51,516 bases of DNA from Acidipila sp. (GTDB lineage Bacteria; Acidobacteriota; Terriglobia; Acidiferrales; UBA7541). The stretch is from the NCBI GenBank assembly GCA_010365215.1, contig JAAFGT010000018.1, positions 1-51,516 on the forward strand. The letters run 5' to 3'. Each line of letters begins with the position of its first letter. Position 1 is the first letter of the stretch. Positions 44,468 to 51,516 of the stretch are shown in pieces. Both the position numbers and the translations under genes were made by a program. The notes under the pieces were generated by a model. That model had not been told where the DNA came from and ran no database searches. It was given only the letters and a program-made list of their open reading frames with translations.

Positions 44468-45960
44468 AGAGCTGCCTTATCCCCGGATCCGGGTGGGCCG
44501 TCGAGGCTGGGAAGCTTGGCCAGAAGTCCCGCAAACATCCAAAAATAAACGTTGAGAGGATCCAGATCGATAAACGAGCCTTTAAAGCTGTAGATCGTGA
44601 GCGCGATCAGAAACGCCACCAGCGTCGCCGCGCACGTGCGCAGACCCGTATCCAGCATTTTTTTCTGCGCCTTCCAGCCCTGCCAGATCAGCGCGGCGAA
44701 CAGCACCCAGACCAGCAGCAGACCCAGCACGCCCAGCTCAAAGGTCACCTTGGCGTAGTAATTTTCGATGGAGATGAACAGCTCGGGCCTGCCAATGGCG
44801 TACCGCGCCGCGCCCGTGTTCGTTCCCGTGCCGCTGCCCAGTGGAGAGGAGGTGATCGCCTGCAAGAGTCCGCCGTAAGCGGTATCCTCCGCGTACAAGA
44901 CAAAAAGGAAAGCAATGTGATCGTAAAGCGATGCGGCTATGACCCGCGAGATCGCTATGGTTATTCCGGCCGCCGCGGCGACATACACGCCCACGCGAAC
45001 CGCCCCGCCGAATCCGCGGTCGAGACCATACATCAGCGCCAACAGCAGCGGCACAAAGACGAACGCGGCGCGCACGCCCGAAAGCAGGGCCGCCACGACC
45101 GCGACCACCAGCATCCACTGTGCGAAGCGCCGCCAGCGCGGCGAAGGATCCATTCGACCCAGGGCGTAGCATGGCGCCATCATGGCCAGAGTGAAACTGA
45201 AGAACTGCGCGACGAATGAGAAGGTGGAAGGAATTCGCTGAATCCATCCGCCGGCGACATCGAAGTGCGTGAATTCCTGCGTCGCCGTCTGCGCTGCCAC
45301 GCCGTAGATTGCTTCCATTACCGTGCGATAGTCGAACATCCGCGCCAATACATACTCCACGATGCCGAAGGCGCACGGGACCACCGCCATGACTACCAGC
45401 AGCCGCAACAGAAAAATTACGTCGCGCCGCTTGGTGACCAGCGCGGCGGTGAGTGGGTACAGCGGAATATAGAACAGCCAGACCTTTGCCCCGATTAGCG
45501 CCACCAGGTACGAGCCCACTCCGGGGTTGAGCATCTGCAATAAAACCAGCAGGATAAAACTGCCCATGAGCATAGCTGGAAGGCGTCCTATGGTTGGAGG
45601 CGAAGCGCGTTTCAGAGTGCGCGCTCCCAGATATCCGATATAAGCAGGAATTACGAACAACCAGTCTTTGTAGAGCACAGGGTTTAAACCTGGCGCCCCG
45701 CGCCACGGATAAAAAACCAGGGTCAGTAGACCGCAAAACGGGAGAAAGATGAGCAGCCCATAAATTCCCCGCTCCCAGCGCGCCAGAATCATGAAATAAA
45801 ATGTGACCAGGGCCAATACCGCCACGGCAAGAAGGCCCCATCCCAGCACGATCAACCAGGCGGCGGCAGCACCAACCACCGTCGCTAACAACAGTGGAGC
45901 GGTCTGCTCGCGGCGCAGTCCAATGCCTCCGAGAAAGCCTGCATGGCTAGCAGTCGACAT
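44464..45960 (-). CDS. Second O-antigen ligase/polymerase-like membrane protein
   Basis: 498 residues with about eleven to twelve membrane helices, starting at residues 26-60. A short basic loop follows RWERGIYG. A long periplasmic loop lies between the late helices and contains ITSSPLGSGTGTNTGAARYAI, where Wzy_C proteins have their G-rich motif, and then ENYYAKVTFELGVLGLLLVW, similar to the HNxYL-like region. It probably polymerises or ligates the lipid-linked repeat unit. It overlaps the upstream GT4 gene by 14 bp and the downstream methyltransferase by 4 bp. Confidence 0.78.
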   Translation of the reverse strand: MSTASHAGFLGGIGLRREQTAPLLLATVVGAAAAWLIVLGWGLLAVAVLALVTFYFMILARWERGIYGLLIFLPFCGLLTLVFYPWRGAPGLNPVLYKDWLFVIPAYIGYLGARTLKRASPPTIGRLPAMLMGSFILLVLLQMLNPGVGSYLVALIGAKVWLFYIPLYPLTAALVTKRRDVIFLLRLLVVMAVVPCAFGIVEYVLARMFDYRTVMEAIYGVAAQTATQEFTHFDVAGGWIQRIPSTFSFVAQFFSFTLAMMAPCYALGRMDPSPRWRRFAQWMLVVAVVAALLSGVRAAFVFVPLLLALMYGLDRGFGGAVRVGVYVAAAAGITIAISRVIAASLYDHIAFLFVLYAEDTAYGGLLQAITSSPLGSGTGTNTGAARYAIGRPELFISIENYYAKVTFELGVLGLLLVWVLFAALIWQGWKAQKKMLDTGLRTCAATLVAFLIALTIYSFKGSFIDLDPLNVYFWMFAGLLAKLPSLDGPPGSGDKAAL

Positions 45961-47314
45961 GGTGTTCCTTCTCCGCCGGTGAAGTTACGCTGCGGGAAGA
46001 CGGGCTCGCTCCCGGCGTCCAGGCGTGCGCACATTCTGGGACGGAGTGTGTGCCACCGAGAAGCGCGTGAAAGAGTTTCGCTACTCGCCTCTGGTACGCC
46101 GACCAGGTGAATTCCTCTGCGCGTTGACGCGCCCGCCGGCCCATCTCTTCTCGAAGCTGGCGATCCTGGTAGAGAAGCAGGATTTTCTCTTTAAGCGCCT
46201 CCACATCGCGAATCGGCACGATGAAACCCTCGATGCCGTCGCGCACCACCGAGCCGCAATTGGGCGTGGCGATTACCGGCAGCCCGGAGGCCAGCGCCTC
46301 GTAAGTGGCAAGAGCGGAACCCTCATGCAACGAGGGATAAACGAAGATGTCAGCCCGCTGAAAGTAGCTTTGCACTTCGTGCTGGGGAACACCGCTGACA
46401 TGGGTAAAAACTTCTCGGTATTCGCGCAAGCCTTTGCTGCTCCCCACCACGCCCCCCACCAATAACAGCTCAGAACCGGGCAGACGCAATTGTTTGAACG
46501 CTTCGAGGAGATACCTGATGCCTTTGCGCTGGCTCAACTGGCCGACGAAGAGCACGCGGAAGACTTTTTCATTGCGCCGCTCCCCGGGCTGAAACCTCTC
46601 TATATCCACTCCGTATGGCATGAGCGCGATACGAGCCGGTTCCACTCCAATGTTTATCAGGCTCTGGCGCACATAATCAGAGGCCGCGAGAACGTGGTCA
46701 GCCAGCAGTGGTTCCTCGCTGCATTCCTCCGCTAGACCATTTGCGCCGCGGGCCTCCCAGCTATCGGCGAACTTTGGATACCGTTCTCTTTCTTCAGAGG
46801 AAATTTTCATTCCGGCACTGACATGGGCGATGCTCTGGTCGAGCACGCAGAGCATTCCCAACGCCTTCGCTCGCTTAAACGTCTGGCGTGCGCAGGTGTC
46901 GTAACACACCACAGCTGCCGCACTGTGCCGCTCCAACTGTCCCGCTACCCAGCGATCAAAGCGGTAATTCCGCGAGCGCAGCAGGGCGTCAGAAAAACGC
47001 TGCAGCGGACGAATGCGGTTCGAAGCCACAAAGAGAAGCTCCAGAGCTGGATGCGTGCACACGTTCTCCGGCGCTAGGCCGGGCTGGAATCTTCGCAGGA
47101 ATTCGCGTTCGAGCGCGGCTCGCGCGCCGCCGGGCAAGATTCGCATCGCGCGGGCCAGTGGCCCCTGGGGCTTGTAGTAAACCCCGGTCATTTGACGGCA
47201 CAGCAATCCGGCTTCCTGCAGCGCCAGCGCCGCTTCAAAGGAATGCTGCTTGCCCGGGTTCGCCAAGAGCACACTGCGGCGGCTGTGAGCTGCCTTGTAC
47301 AGGTCAGGCCGCAT
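45947..47314 (-). CDS. GT4 glycosyltransferase
   Basis: 455 residues. The N-terminal domain (SVLLANPGKQHSFEAALALQEAG) belongs to a GT4 group with a long N-terminal half and a VVCYDTCARQTFKRAKALG helix. The C-terminal domain has RVLFVGQLSQRKGIRYLLEAF, ADIFVYPSLHEGSALATYEALASGLPVIAT (E-x7-E) and a PIRDVEAL tail. The start is placed at ATG 47314, overlapping the upstream methyltransferase by 11 bp. The sugar transferred is unknown. Confidence 0.9.
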   Translation of the reverse strand: MRPDLYKAAHSRRSVLLANPGKQHSFEAALALQEAGLLCRQMTGVYYKPQGPLARAMRILPGGARAALEREFLRRFQPGLAPENVCTHPALELLFVASNRIRPLQRFSDALLRSRNYRFDRWVAGQLERHSAAAVVCYDTCARQTFKRAKALGMLCVLDQSIAHVSAGMKISSEERERYPKFADSWEARGANGLAEECSEEPLLADHVLAASDYVRQSLINIGVEPARIALMPYGVDIERFQPGERRNEKVFRVLFVGQLSQRKGIRYLLEAFKQLRLPGSELLLVGGVVGSSKGLREYREVFTHVSGVPQHEVQSYFQRADIFVYPSLHEGSALATYEALASGLPVIATPNCGSVVRDGIEGFIVPIRDVEALKEKILLLYQDRQLREEMGRRARQRAEEFTWSAYQRRVAKLFHALLGGTHSVPECAHAWTPGASPSSRSVTSPAEKEHHVDC

Positions 47315-48173
47315 GGTGTCCCCTGGGTACCTCGGCGGGCTTCGACGCGGGCTTCTGCGCAACTAGCAGAATGCGAAAAGCATGGCCCACCGTGGCGGCC
47401 AGCCATTTCCATGGAGGTTGCTGAGCCCATAAAATGGAAAATCCTGTTCGCCGCACCAACTCCTCCAGGCGGGGCGTCCAGAAACGAAAAGGATGACAAA
47501 TCACCGCGAGGGTTTCCTTGTCGCGTCGGCGAGAGTAAACGTGGAACTTCAGCAGGCTAGCCAGAGAGACCGTGTCACAACTCAGCAGAAAATACCCTCC
47601 AGGTTCGAGGATGCGATAGATCTCTCGCAGGACGGCAGGCGGATCTTGCACGTGGTCCAGCACGTTATAACTGGCCACCACGGCAGCCGAGCCGGAAAGA
47701 ATTGGAATCTCCTCCCCCCGGGCCTGCAGGTGGGCATACTTTTCCCAGCAGGCTTGAATCAGAGCCGTCATCGGTCGCGGCAAGTGATCTGGGAAACGTA
47801 TTGCCGGCAGCGGATCAAGCCCCACGAGCGGGCCGGTTGTGTTTAGAAAATGCAGAACGCCCACGCCCAACGGACCAATGCCCACTTCTACTTTCAGCCC
47901 GTCGCGCCGTCCCAAGTCCGGTACTGCCTGTTCGGCAAGGACCAGCGCTGCAATTTTTTCGGCGAGAATACGGCTCTGTTCGCCGAGCGCGCTCTGCGCG
48001 CCATTCCAATAGCGTGTCTCCCCGCTTTGTGCCAGCCGCCAGCGAGCTCTTTCGACCGAATCCACTTTACCCACGCTGAACCATGGCTTCTGAGTGCCAA
48101 GAGAGATATCAGCCACATCACACCGCCTTTGCTTACAATTGCAATCCGCTGCGCGTGCGCCGAGATTTACCAT
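47304..48173 (-). CDS. SAM-dependent methyltransferase
   Basis: 289 residues from ATG 48173. VEVGIGPLGVGVLHFL is motif I, GLDPLP the acidic loop, and SAAVVASYNVLDHVQDPPAVLREIYRILEPGGYFLLSCDTVS the core of the fold (two motifs in series). The N-terminal 19 residues are Cys- and Arg-rich and unlike the family. A GTG at 48116 with a GGCGG ribosome site is a good alternative start. It lies 24 bp after the beta-helix gene in the same operon. Probable glycan or lipid-head methylation. Confidence 0.85.
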   Translation of the reverse strand: MVNLGARAADCNCKQRRCDVADISLGTQKPWFSVGKVDSVERARWRLAQSGETRYWNGAQSALGEQSRILAEKIAALVLAEQAVPDLGRRDGLKVEVGIGPLGVGVLHFLNTTGPLVGLDPLPAIRFPDHLPRPMTALIQACWEKYAHLQARGEEIPILSGSAAVVASYNVLDHVQDPPAVLREIYRILEPGGYFLLSCDTVSLASLLKFHVYSRRRDKETLAVICHPFRFWTPRLEELVRRTGFSILWAQQPPWKWLAATVGHAFRILLVAQKPASKPAEVPRGHHAA

Positions 48174-48197
48174 ACTAGGTGCCCGTTATGCGGGACG

Positions 48198-49889
48198 TCA
48201 GCGTCCCATCGCAATGGAACTGATGATGTAGGTCTTTCCAGCCACAGGTGTACCCTGAAAGGTGATCTCATTCGTCGTGTCCGTAGGGGCTTCCGTCAGC
48301 GCGGTGACTATCCCCGAGCCGCCCACCATCTTACTGACGGTGATCGGAGCGTTTGTCCAAGTTCCGTCGTGGAATGAGAGAGTAATTGTAGGATTAGCGG
48401 CCTGTCCGGTACCGCTGCTGTTTACGGTGATCTGCCAGGCCTGGTCCGTGCCGGTAACCGAAGTTACTGTGGATGTGGTGCCCCAGCCCGCAGACAACGT
48501 AAAGTCTGCAGCCAGTAGCGCCGTTCCCTGGCTCGCGCGCAACCGCTGGACCTGAAGCAGCTTGGTGAATGTAATGGGAAGCTGCTCGGCGAACGTTGCG
48601 CTTGCCGTTGCTCCAGCTGCGGCGGGGTAAGGGCTGTTGGACAAGCGCACATCCCCGGCCAACAGGTATGCGGCAGTTTGCCCATTCATCTGCGCATTGT
48701 CTACGACACACTGGCCGGTGCAGTTCATGTTGACCGCGTACTTGAACTGCGTGCCATTGCCGAACAGCCCGGTCAGCGAGAATCCGCGCAGTTTGCCGAA
48801 AACATTTTCGACATGAACGCCATCGTAGCGATTCGCTGCGCTGGGGTTATCAAAGATTTGCAGATTACGTACGGAAACTCCGCCCGGTGAGATCATCTTG
48901 AACCAGAAGGCGTCGTGGGCAGGAGTGGAAATCTGAATGTTATCGAAGACGGTGGAAACCATCTGCTGCGTCGCGGTGAAGTGGTCGGCCTCGACCCAGA
49001 TGCCCTTGGTGCCGCAATTCTGGAAGAACGAATTGGTGACTGCCGCATTCTCGTTCGTTCCCGGCAGAGTCTCCCCATTGTTGAACACCCCTATGCGCAG
49101 TGCCGCGCCTCCCGATGCGTTTGTGAAGACGCGGTTAATATGAAACCTGCCGGACATCGAGGTCAGCTCAATCGCATTCCCCGTTTGGCTCTCCAGAAAC
49201 AGGTCTTCCAAAAGCCATCCAGGAACGTCCGTGGTGGCCGCGTTGCCGCGGCCCTTGATGGCCTGAGCCCCGCCTTCAATGCGCAGGTTGGTGATGGCTC
49301 CATTTTCGGCGGGAGAAGTAATCTGGATGACCGGCCCCGCGCTGGTCGAAGTAATGCGCGTGTGCCGGCTGTTCAGTCCCTGCATGGACGATCGCGTGGC
49401 CAGGTTGAAGCCAGGGTTGGCGCCCGTGGTTATCGCTCCGTAAAACCACAGCAGCAGCGTTACCGGTTTACCGTCGTTATTTCCACTGGTCGCGCCTGTG
49501 AATCCCACGTTGATCGTAGTTGCGCCTAGTGCCAACGGCCGGGTGACGATGACCACGCCGCCACCCGCAACCGTGGAGTCGCCCGGTAGAGCTTCGGCGT
49601 CATTGATGGCGTTCTGCAGACCAGCGGCCGTAAGGGGATAATTAGTTCCGTCCACCCAGAAAATGCTGTTGGCGCCGCCAGAGGTCAACTCCTTCGAGAT
49701 TGTAGCGGCGTCAAGCGCAGGCCACGACGTAGCTCCCCACCTGGACCAGTGTCCGCCTGCGGAAACTCCCCGGGTGGGACGCAGAAAAGCAGCGAACAGA
49801 AAGGCGCAGACGACAAGTGCCGCCACGCGAGCGTGTTTTAGAGCGCTTCCATGGCCACATGCCGGGGCGCTACCGGTTGCGCCGCTCAT
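48198..49889 (-). CDS. Secreted right-handed beta-helix (pectate-lyase-like) protein
   Basis: 563 residues. A signal segment (about 22-42, AALVVCAFLFAAFLRPTRGVSA) directs export. The next part (NYPLTAAGLQNAINDAEALPG, then GGGVVIVTRPLAL) resembles the start of pectate-lyase/tailspike beta-helix domains. Asn/Thr/Gly-rich coils follow for over 300 residues (GAITNLRIEGGAQAIKG, SFFQNCGTKGIWVEAD, GVSVRNLQIFDN). The C-terminal 100 residues are a beta-rich Thr/Ser module. It may bind, trim or organise the polysaccharide made by this locus; catalytic residues are not evident. The ATG at 49889 overlaps the flippase stop (ATGA). Confidence 0.75.
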   Translation of the reverse strand: MSGATGSAPACGHGSALKHARVAALVVCAFLFAAFLRPTRGVSAGGHWSRWGATSWPALDAATISKELTSGGANSIFWVDGTNYPLTAAGLQNAINDAEALPGDSTVAGGGVVIVTRPLALGATTINVGFTGATSGNNDGKPVTLLLWFYGAITTGANPGFNLATRSSMQGLNSRHTRITSTSAGPVIQITSPAENGAITNLRIEGGAQAIKGRGNAATTDVPGWLLEDLFLESQTGNAIELTSMSGRFHINRVFTNASGGAALRIGVFNNGETLPGTNENAAVTNSFFQNCGTKGIWVEADHFTATQQMVSTVFDNIQISTPAHDAFWFKMISPGGVSVRNLQIFDNPSAANRYDGVHVENVFGKLRGFSLTGLFGNGTQFKYAVNMNCTGQCVVDNAQMNGQTAAYLLAGDVRLSNSPYPAAAGATASATFAEQLPITFTKLLQVQRLRASQGTALLAADFTLSAGWGTTSTVTSVTGTDQAWQITVNSSGTGQAANPTITLSFHDGTWTNAPITVSKMVGGSGIVTALTEAPTDTTNEITFQGTPVAGKTYIISSIAMGR

Positions 49890-51516
49890 GCTGGTACCGT
49901 CAGGTGGAATTTTTTTGCCACGGCGTTGCCGGCCCAGTGCATATACTTCGCGCAAGCCAGCGCTTCGGGAATCTGCAAGATCAGGCAAGCAACCGCAAAC
50001 AGGCTGCCGCCTGCCAGCAAACCTCCGGCGATCTCCACGAAGGCGGAAAAAGGCTCTGGCAAGCCCACGACCGCAAGCAGCAGGCTGGTCTGCCGTATTA
50101 TGCCTGCCGAGGCAGCCGCGAGCGCCACCAGGCGTAGCGTGGAAGGCAGAATTTCGGCCCAGCGGAAAGCTTGCGAGCGCCGGCGCAATACTTCGAACAA
50201 AATGAAAGCCACCACCCAGGTCACTACCGGCCCGGCCAGCCCCATCAGCCCGGCGATTCCCGCGCGCTGCTCAGCCACCCCGCAGAAGGCGGTAAGCAGC
50301 GCGGCGCCGGCCATCTGCGCCAGCATGGGCACGTGCGTCTTGCCCAATGCGTACAGCATTTTTTCCATGGTGGAGTAAGCGGCGAATCCCGGCGCGGCCA
50401 GCAGCAGCAGGCCGAACAGGCGCGCCGCGGTGGCCGCCGCCTCGGCGGAAAATGCGCCGTGCAGGAAGAGCACAGTCACGAGCGGTGTGCGCAACACCGC
50501 AAACCAGCAGGCCAGAGGAATAGAAAGAAACAGCGACATGCGCAGCGCGCGCGTGCAGATCTCGCGGAATTCGCTGCCGCCGGAGCCGAAACGCGCTTCC
50601 GCAAATCGCGGGAAGAGCACGGTGGAGAGCGACAGCGGAACCAGCAGCGTGAGCCAGCCCATCTTCCACACATAGCCGAATTCCGCCAGGCTGCCCGACG
50701 GCAGACGGGAAAGCGCGCGATTGAGCGCCACGCTTCCACACTGCATCACCAGCACCATGCCCAGCAGAGGAAGCGCTAGAAGCAATGCCCGGCGCACGCC
50801 GGGATGGTTGGGATCCAGCCGCCACGGAAAGCGCACTTGCTCGCGGCGCATCAGCGGAATGAGCCGGCTGAGATACAGACCCAGTCCAAACATCGTGGAG
50901 AGCAGCACGCTGCAGACCAGTGCAGCCGCTCCCAGCGTTCGGCCCAGCGCCAATATCCCGGCCACCAGAAATAAATTATTGCCGAGCTGTACGGCCGGTG
51001 GCAGCCAGAAAATCTTCCGGGCATAGAAAATGCCCGCGGCTACGCCGCCCCACACCATCGGCGCATAGGCCAAAAGGAACCAGCGCAGAAACATCGCTGT
51101 AGCCGCGCGGCCTTCGCCGGCAAGCCCCGGCGCCAGCAGATCCACCATCCTTCCCGCCCAGACAAATGCCGCCAGCGAAAAAAGCAGCGCGGGAACGCTG
51201 AGCAGGTTGGCCAGCGACAGCGCCACGTGCCACCCCTCGGCTTCCTTTCCCGCAGCGCGGTATTCGGTCAGCAGCGGAACAACCGTGTGCGGAAGAATCT
51301 GCGAGACAAACAGCTGCTGGCCGAAAGTGAGCAGCAAAGCGGCGACGCGAAACGCATCTACCGTTGGCGATGTGCCAAAACGCCACGCCAGCGACACCTC
51401 GAACGCCAAGCCGGCCGCAGGACTGGCCAGCGCCAGCATGCTCAATAGGGTGGTGGCGCGCGCAGCGGCGTGCGCCGCAGCCGGCGCCCCTGGCGGGAGG
51501 CGTGCCGCGCGCAGGC
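49886..51516 (-). CDS. MurJ/Wzx-like lipid-linked glycan flippase, 5' end beyond window
   Basis: Polytopic protein (about 540 residues visible) of the MATE-like MVF/MOP flippase superfamily with about fourteen membrane helices. Signature segments: LAWRFGTSPTVDAFRVAALL, SQILPHTVVPLLTEYR, YALGKTHVPMLAQMAGAALLTAF. These match the MurJ branch more than classical Wzx. The first possible start is TTG 51445, but the frame is open to the edge and the upstream codons (ARATTLLSMLALAS) continue the family N-terminus, so the gene is truncated. Placed in a polysaccharide locus, it most likely flips the undecaprenyl-linked repeat rather than lipid II (inference). Confidence 0.82.
   Translation of the reverse strand, partial: LRAARLPPGAPAAAHAAARATTLLSMLALASPAAGLAFEVSLAWRFGTSPTVDAFRVAALLLTFGQQLFVSQILPHTVVPLLTEYRAAGKEAEGWHVALSLANLLSVPALLFSLAAFVWAGRMVDLLAPGLAGEGRAATAMFLRWFLLAYAPMVWGGVAAGIFYARKIFWLPPAVQLGNNLFLVAGILALGRTLGAAALVCSVLLSTMFGLGLYLSRLIPLMRREQVRFPWRLDPNHPGVRRALLLALPLLGMVLVMQCGSVALNRALSRLPSGSLAEFGYVWKMGWLTLLVPLSLSTVLFPRFAEARFGSGGSEFREICTRALRMSLFLSIPLACWFAVLRTPLVTVLFLHGAFSAEAAATAARLFGLLLLAAPGFAAYSTMEKMLYALGKTHVPMLAQMAGAALLTAFCGVAEQRAGIAGLMGLAGPVVTWVVAFILFEVLRRRSQAFRWAEILPSTLRLVALAAASAGIIRQTSLLLAVVGLPEPFSAFVEIAGGLLAGGSLFAVACLILQIPEALACAKYMHWAGNAVAKKFHLTVPA

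Noticed and set aside
1-51516. CRISPR arrays, tRNA/rRNA genes, insertion sequences and phage attachment sites.
   Set aside because: I looked through the intergenic regions and found no regularly spaced repeats, cloverleaf sequences, transposase motifs or terminal inverted repeats with target duplications.

Overview
The window reads as chromosomal DNA of a high-GC, diderm, free-living bacterium. Lipid A synthesis (LpxC), GlmU, a tricorn-type protease, a DUF1015 protein, a DUF3108 protein and a large GDP-fucose/exopolysaccharide locus together suggest Acidobacteriota. That assignment is inference from gene content and style; there is no rRNA or other phylogenetic marker here. I see no tRNA, rRNA, CRISPR array, transposase or phage gene.

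Layout. 1-3134: three translationally coupled genes (methyltransferase cut by the window edge, GT39-like membrane glycosyltransferase, GT2 glycosyltransferase). 3164-6998: a Gfo/Idh/MocA oxidoreductase on the minus strand, then plus-strand DUF1223 thioredoxin-fold protein, PAS-PP2C (RsbU-like) phosphatase and SRPBCC-like protein. 7040-18205 is mainly a minus-strand purine and housekeeping block. Its transcription order is glmU, purQ, purL, purF, lepB, purM, a candidate selenocysteine peroxiredoxin-like gene, purN, tyrS. Small PurL and PurQ are present but no purS is seen. 18297-29371: lpxC, a hypothetical secreted protein, a 56-residue zinc-ribbon protein, a STAS anti-sigma-factor antagonist, DUF1015, a phosphoglycolate phosphatase-like HAD protein, a 1141-residue tricorn protease, a GalE-like epimerase and a DUF3108 protein. 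29450-51516: a surface polysaccharide locus, almost all on the minus strand. It holds a GmhA-like isomerase, an NDP-sugar dehydrogenase, two O-antigen polymerase/ligase-type membrane proteins, Gmd and Fcl, a WcaI-like and three other GT4-type glycosyltransferases (one fused to an FkbM methyltransferase), three further methyltransferases, a secreted beta-helix protein and a MurJ/Wzx-like flippase running off the right edge. A TauE/SafE exporter and a TPR protein lie inside it on the plus strand.

The most interesting object is at 9668-10252 on the minus strand. An AhpC/TSA-type redox protein has an in-frame TGA exactly where the family has the first cysteine of its WCPxC active site, so it would read W-U-P-M-C. 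A 5-bp GC stem with an AGUU loop starts 11 nt after the TGA, as expected for a bacterial SECIS element. A conventional gene caller would truncate it to its C-terminal 147 residues.

How the genes fit together: the purine genes supply steps from PRPP to IMP. GlmU, LpxC, GmhA, Gmd and Fcl feed envelope sugars and lipid A. The right half assembles, modifies, exports and polymerises a fucose-containing surface glycan. The PP2C phosphatase and the STAS protein look like parts of a partner-switching sigma-factor control system whose kinase is not in the window.
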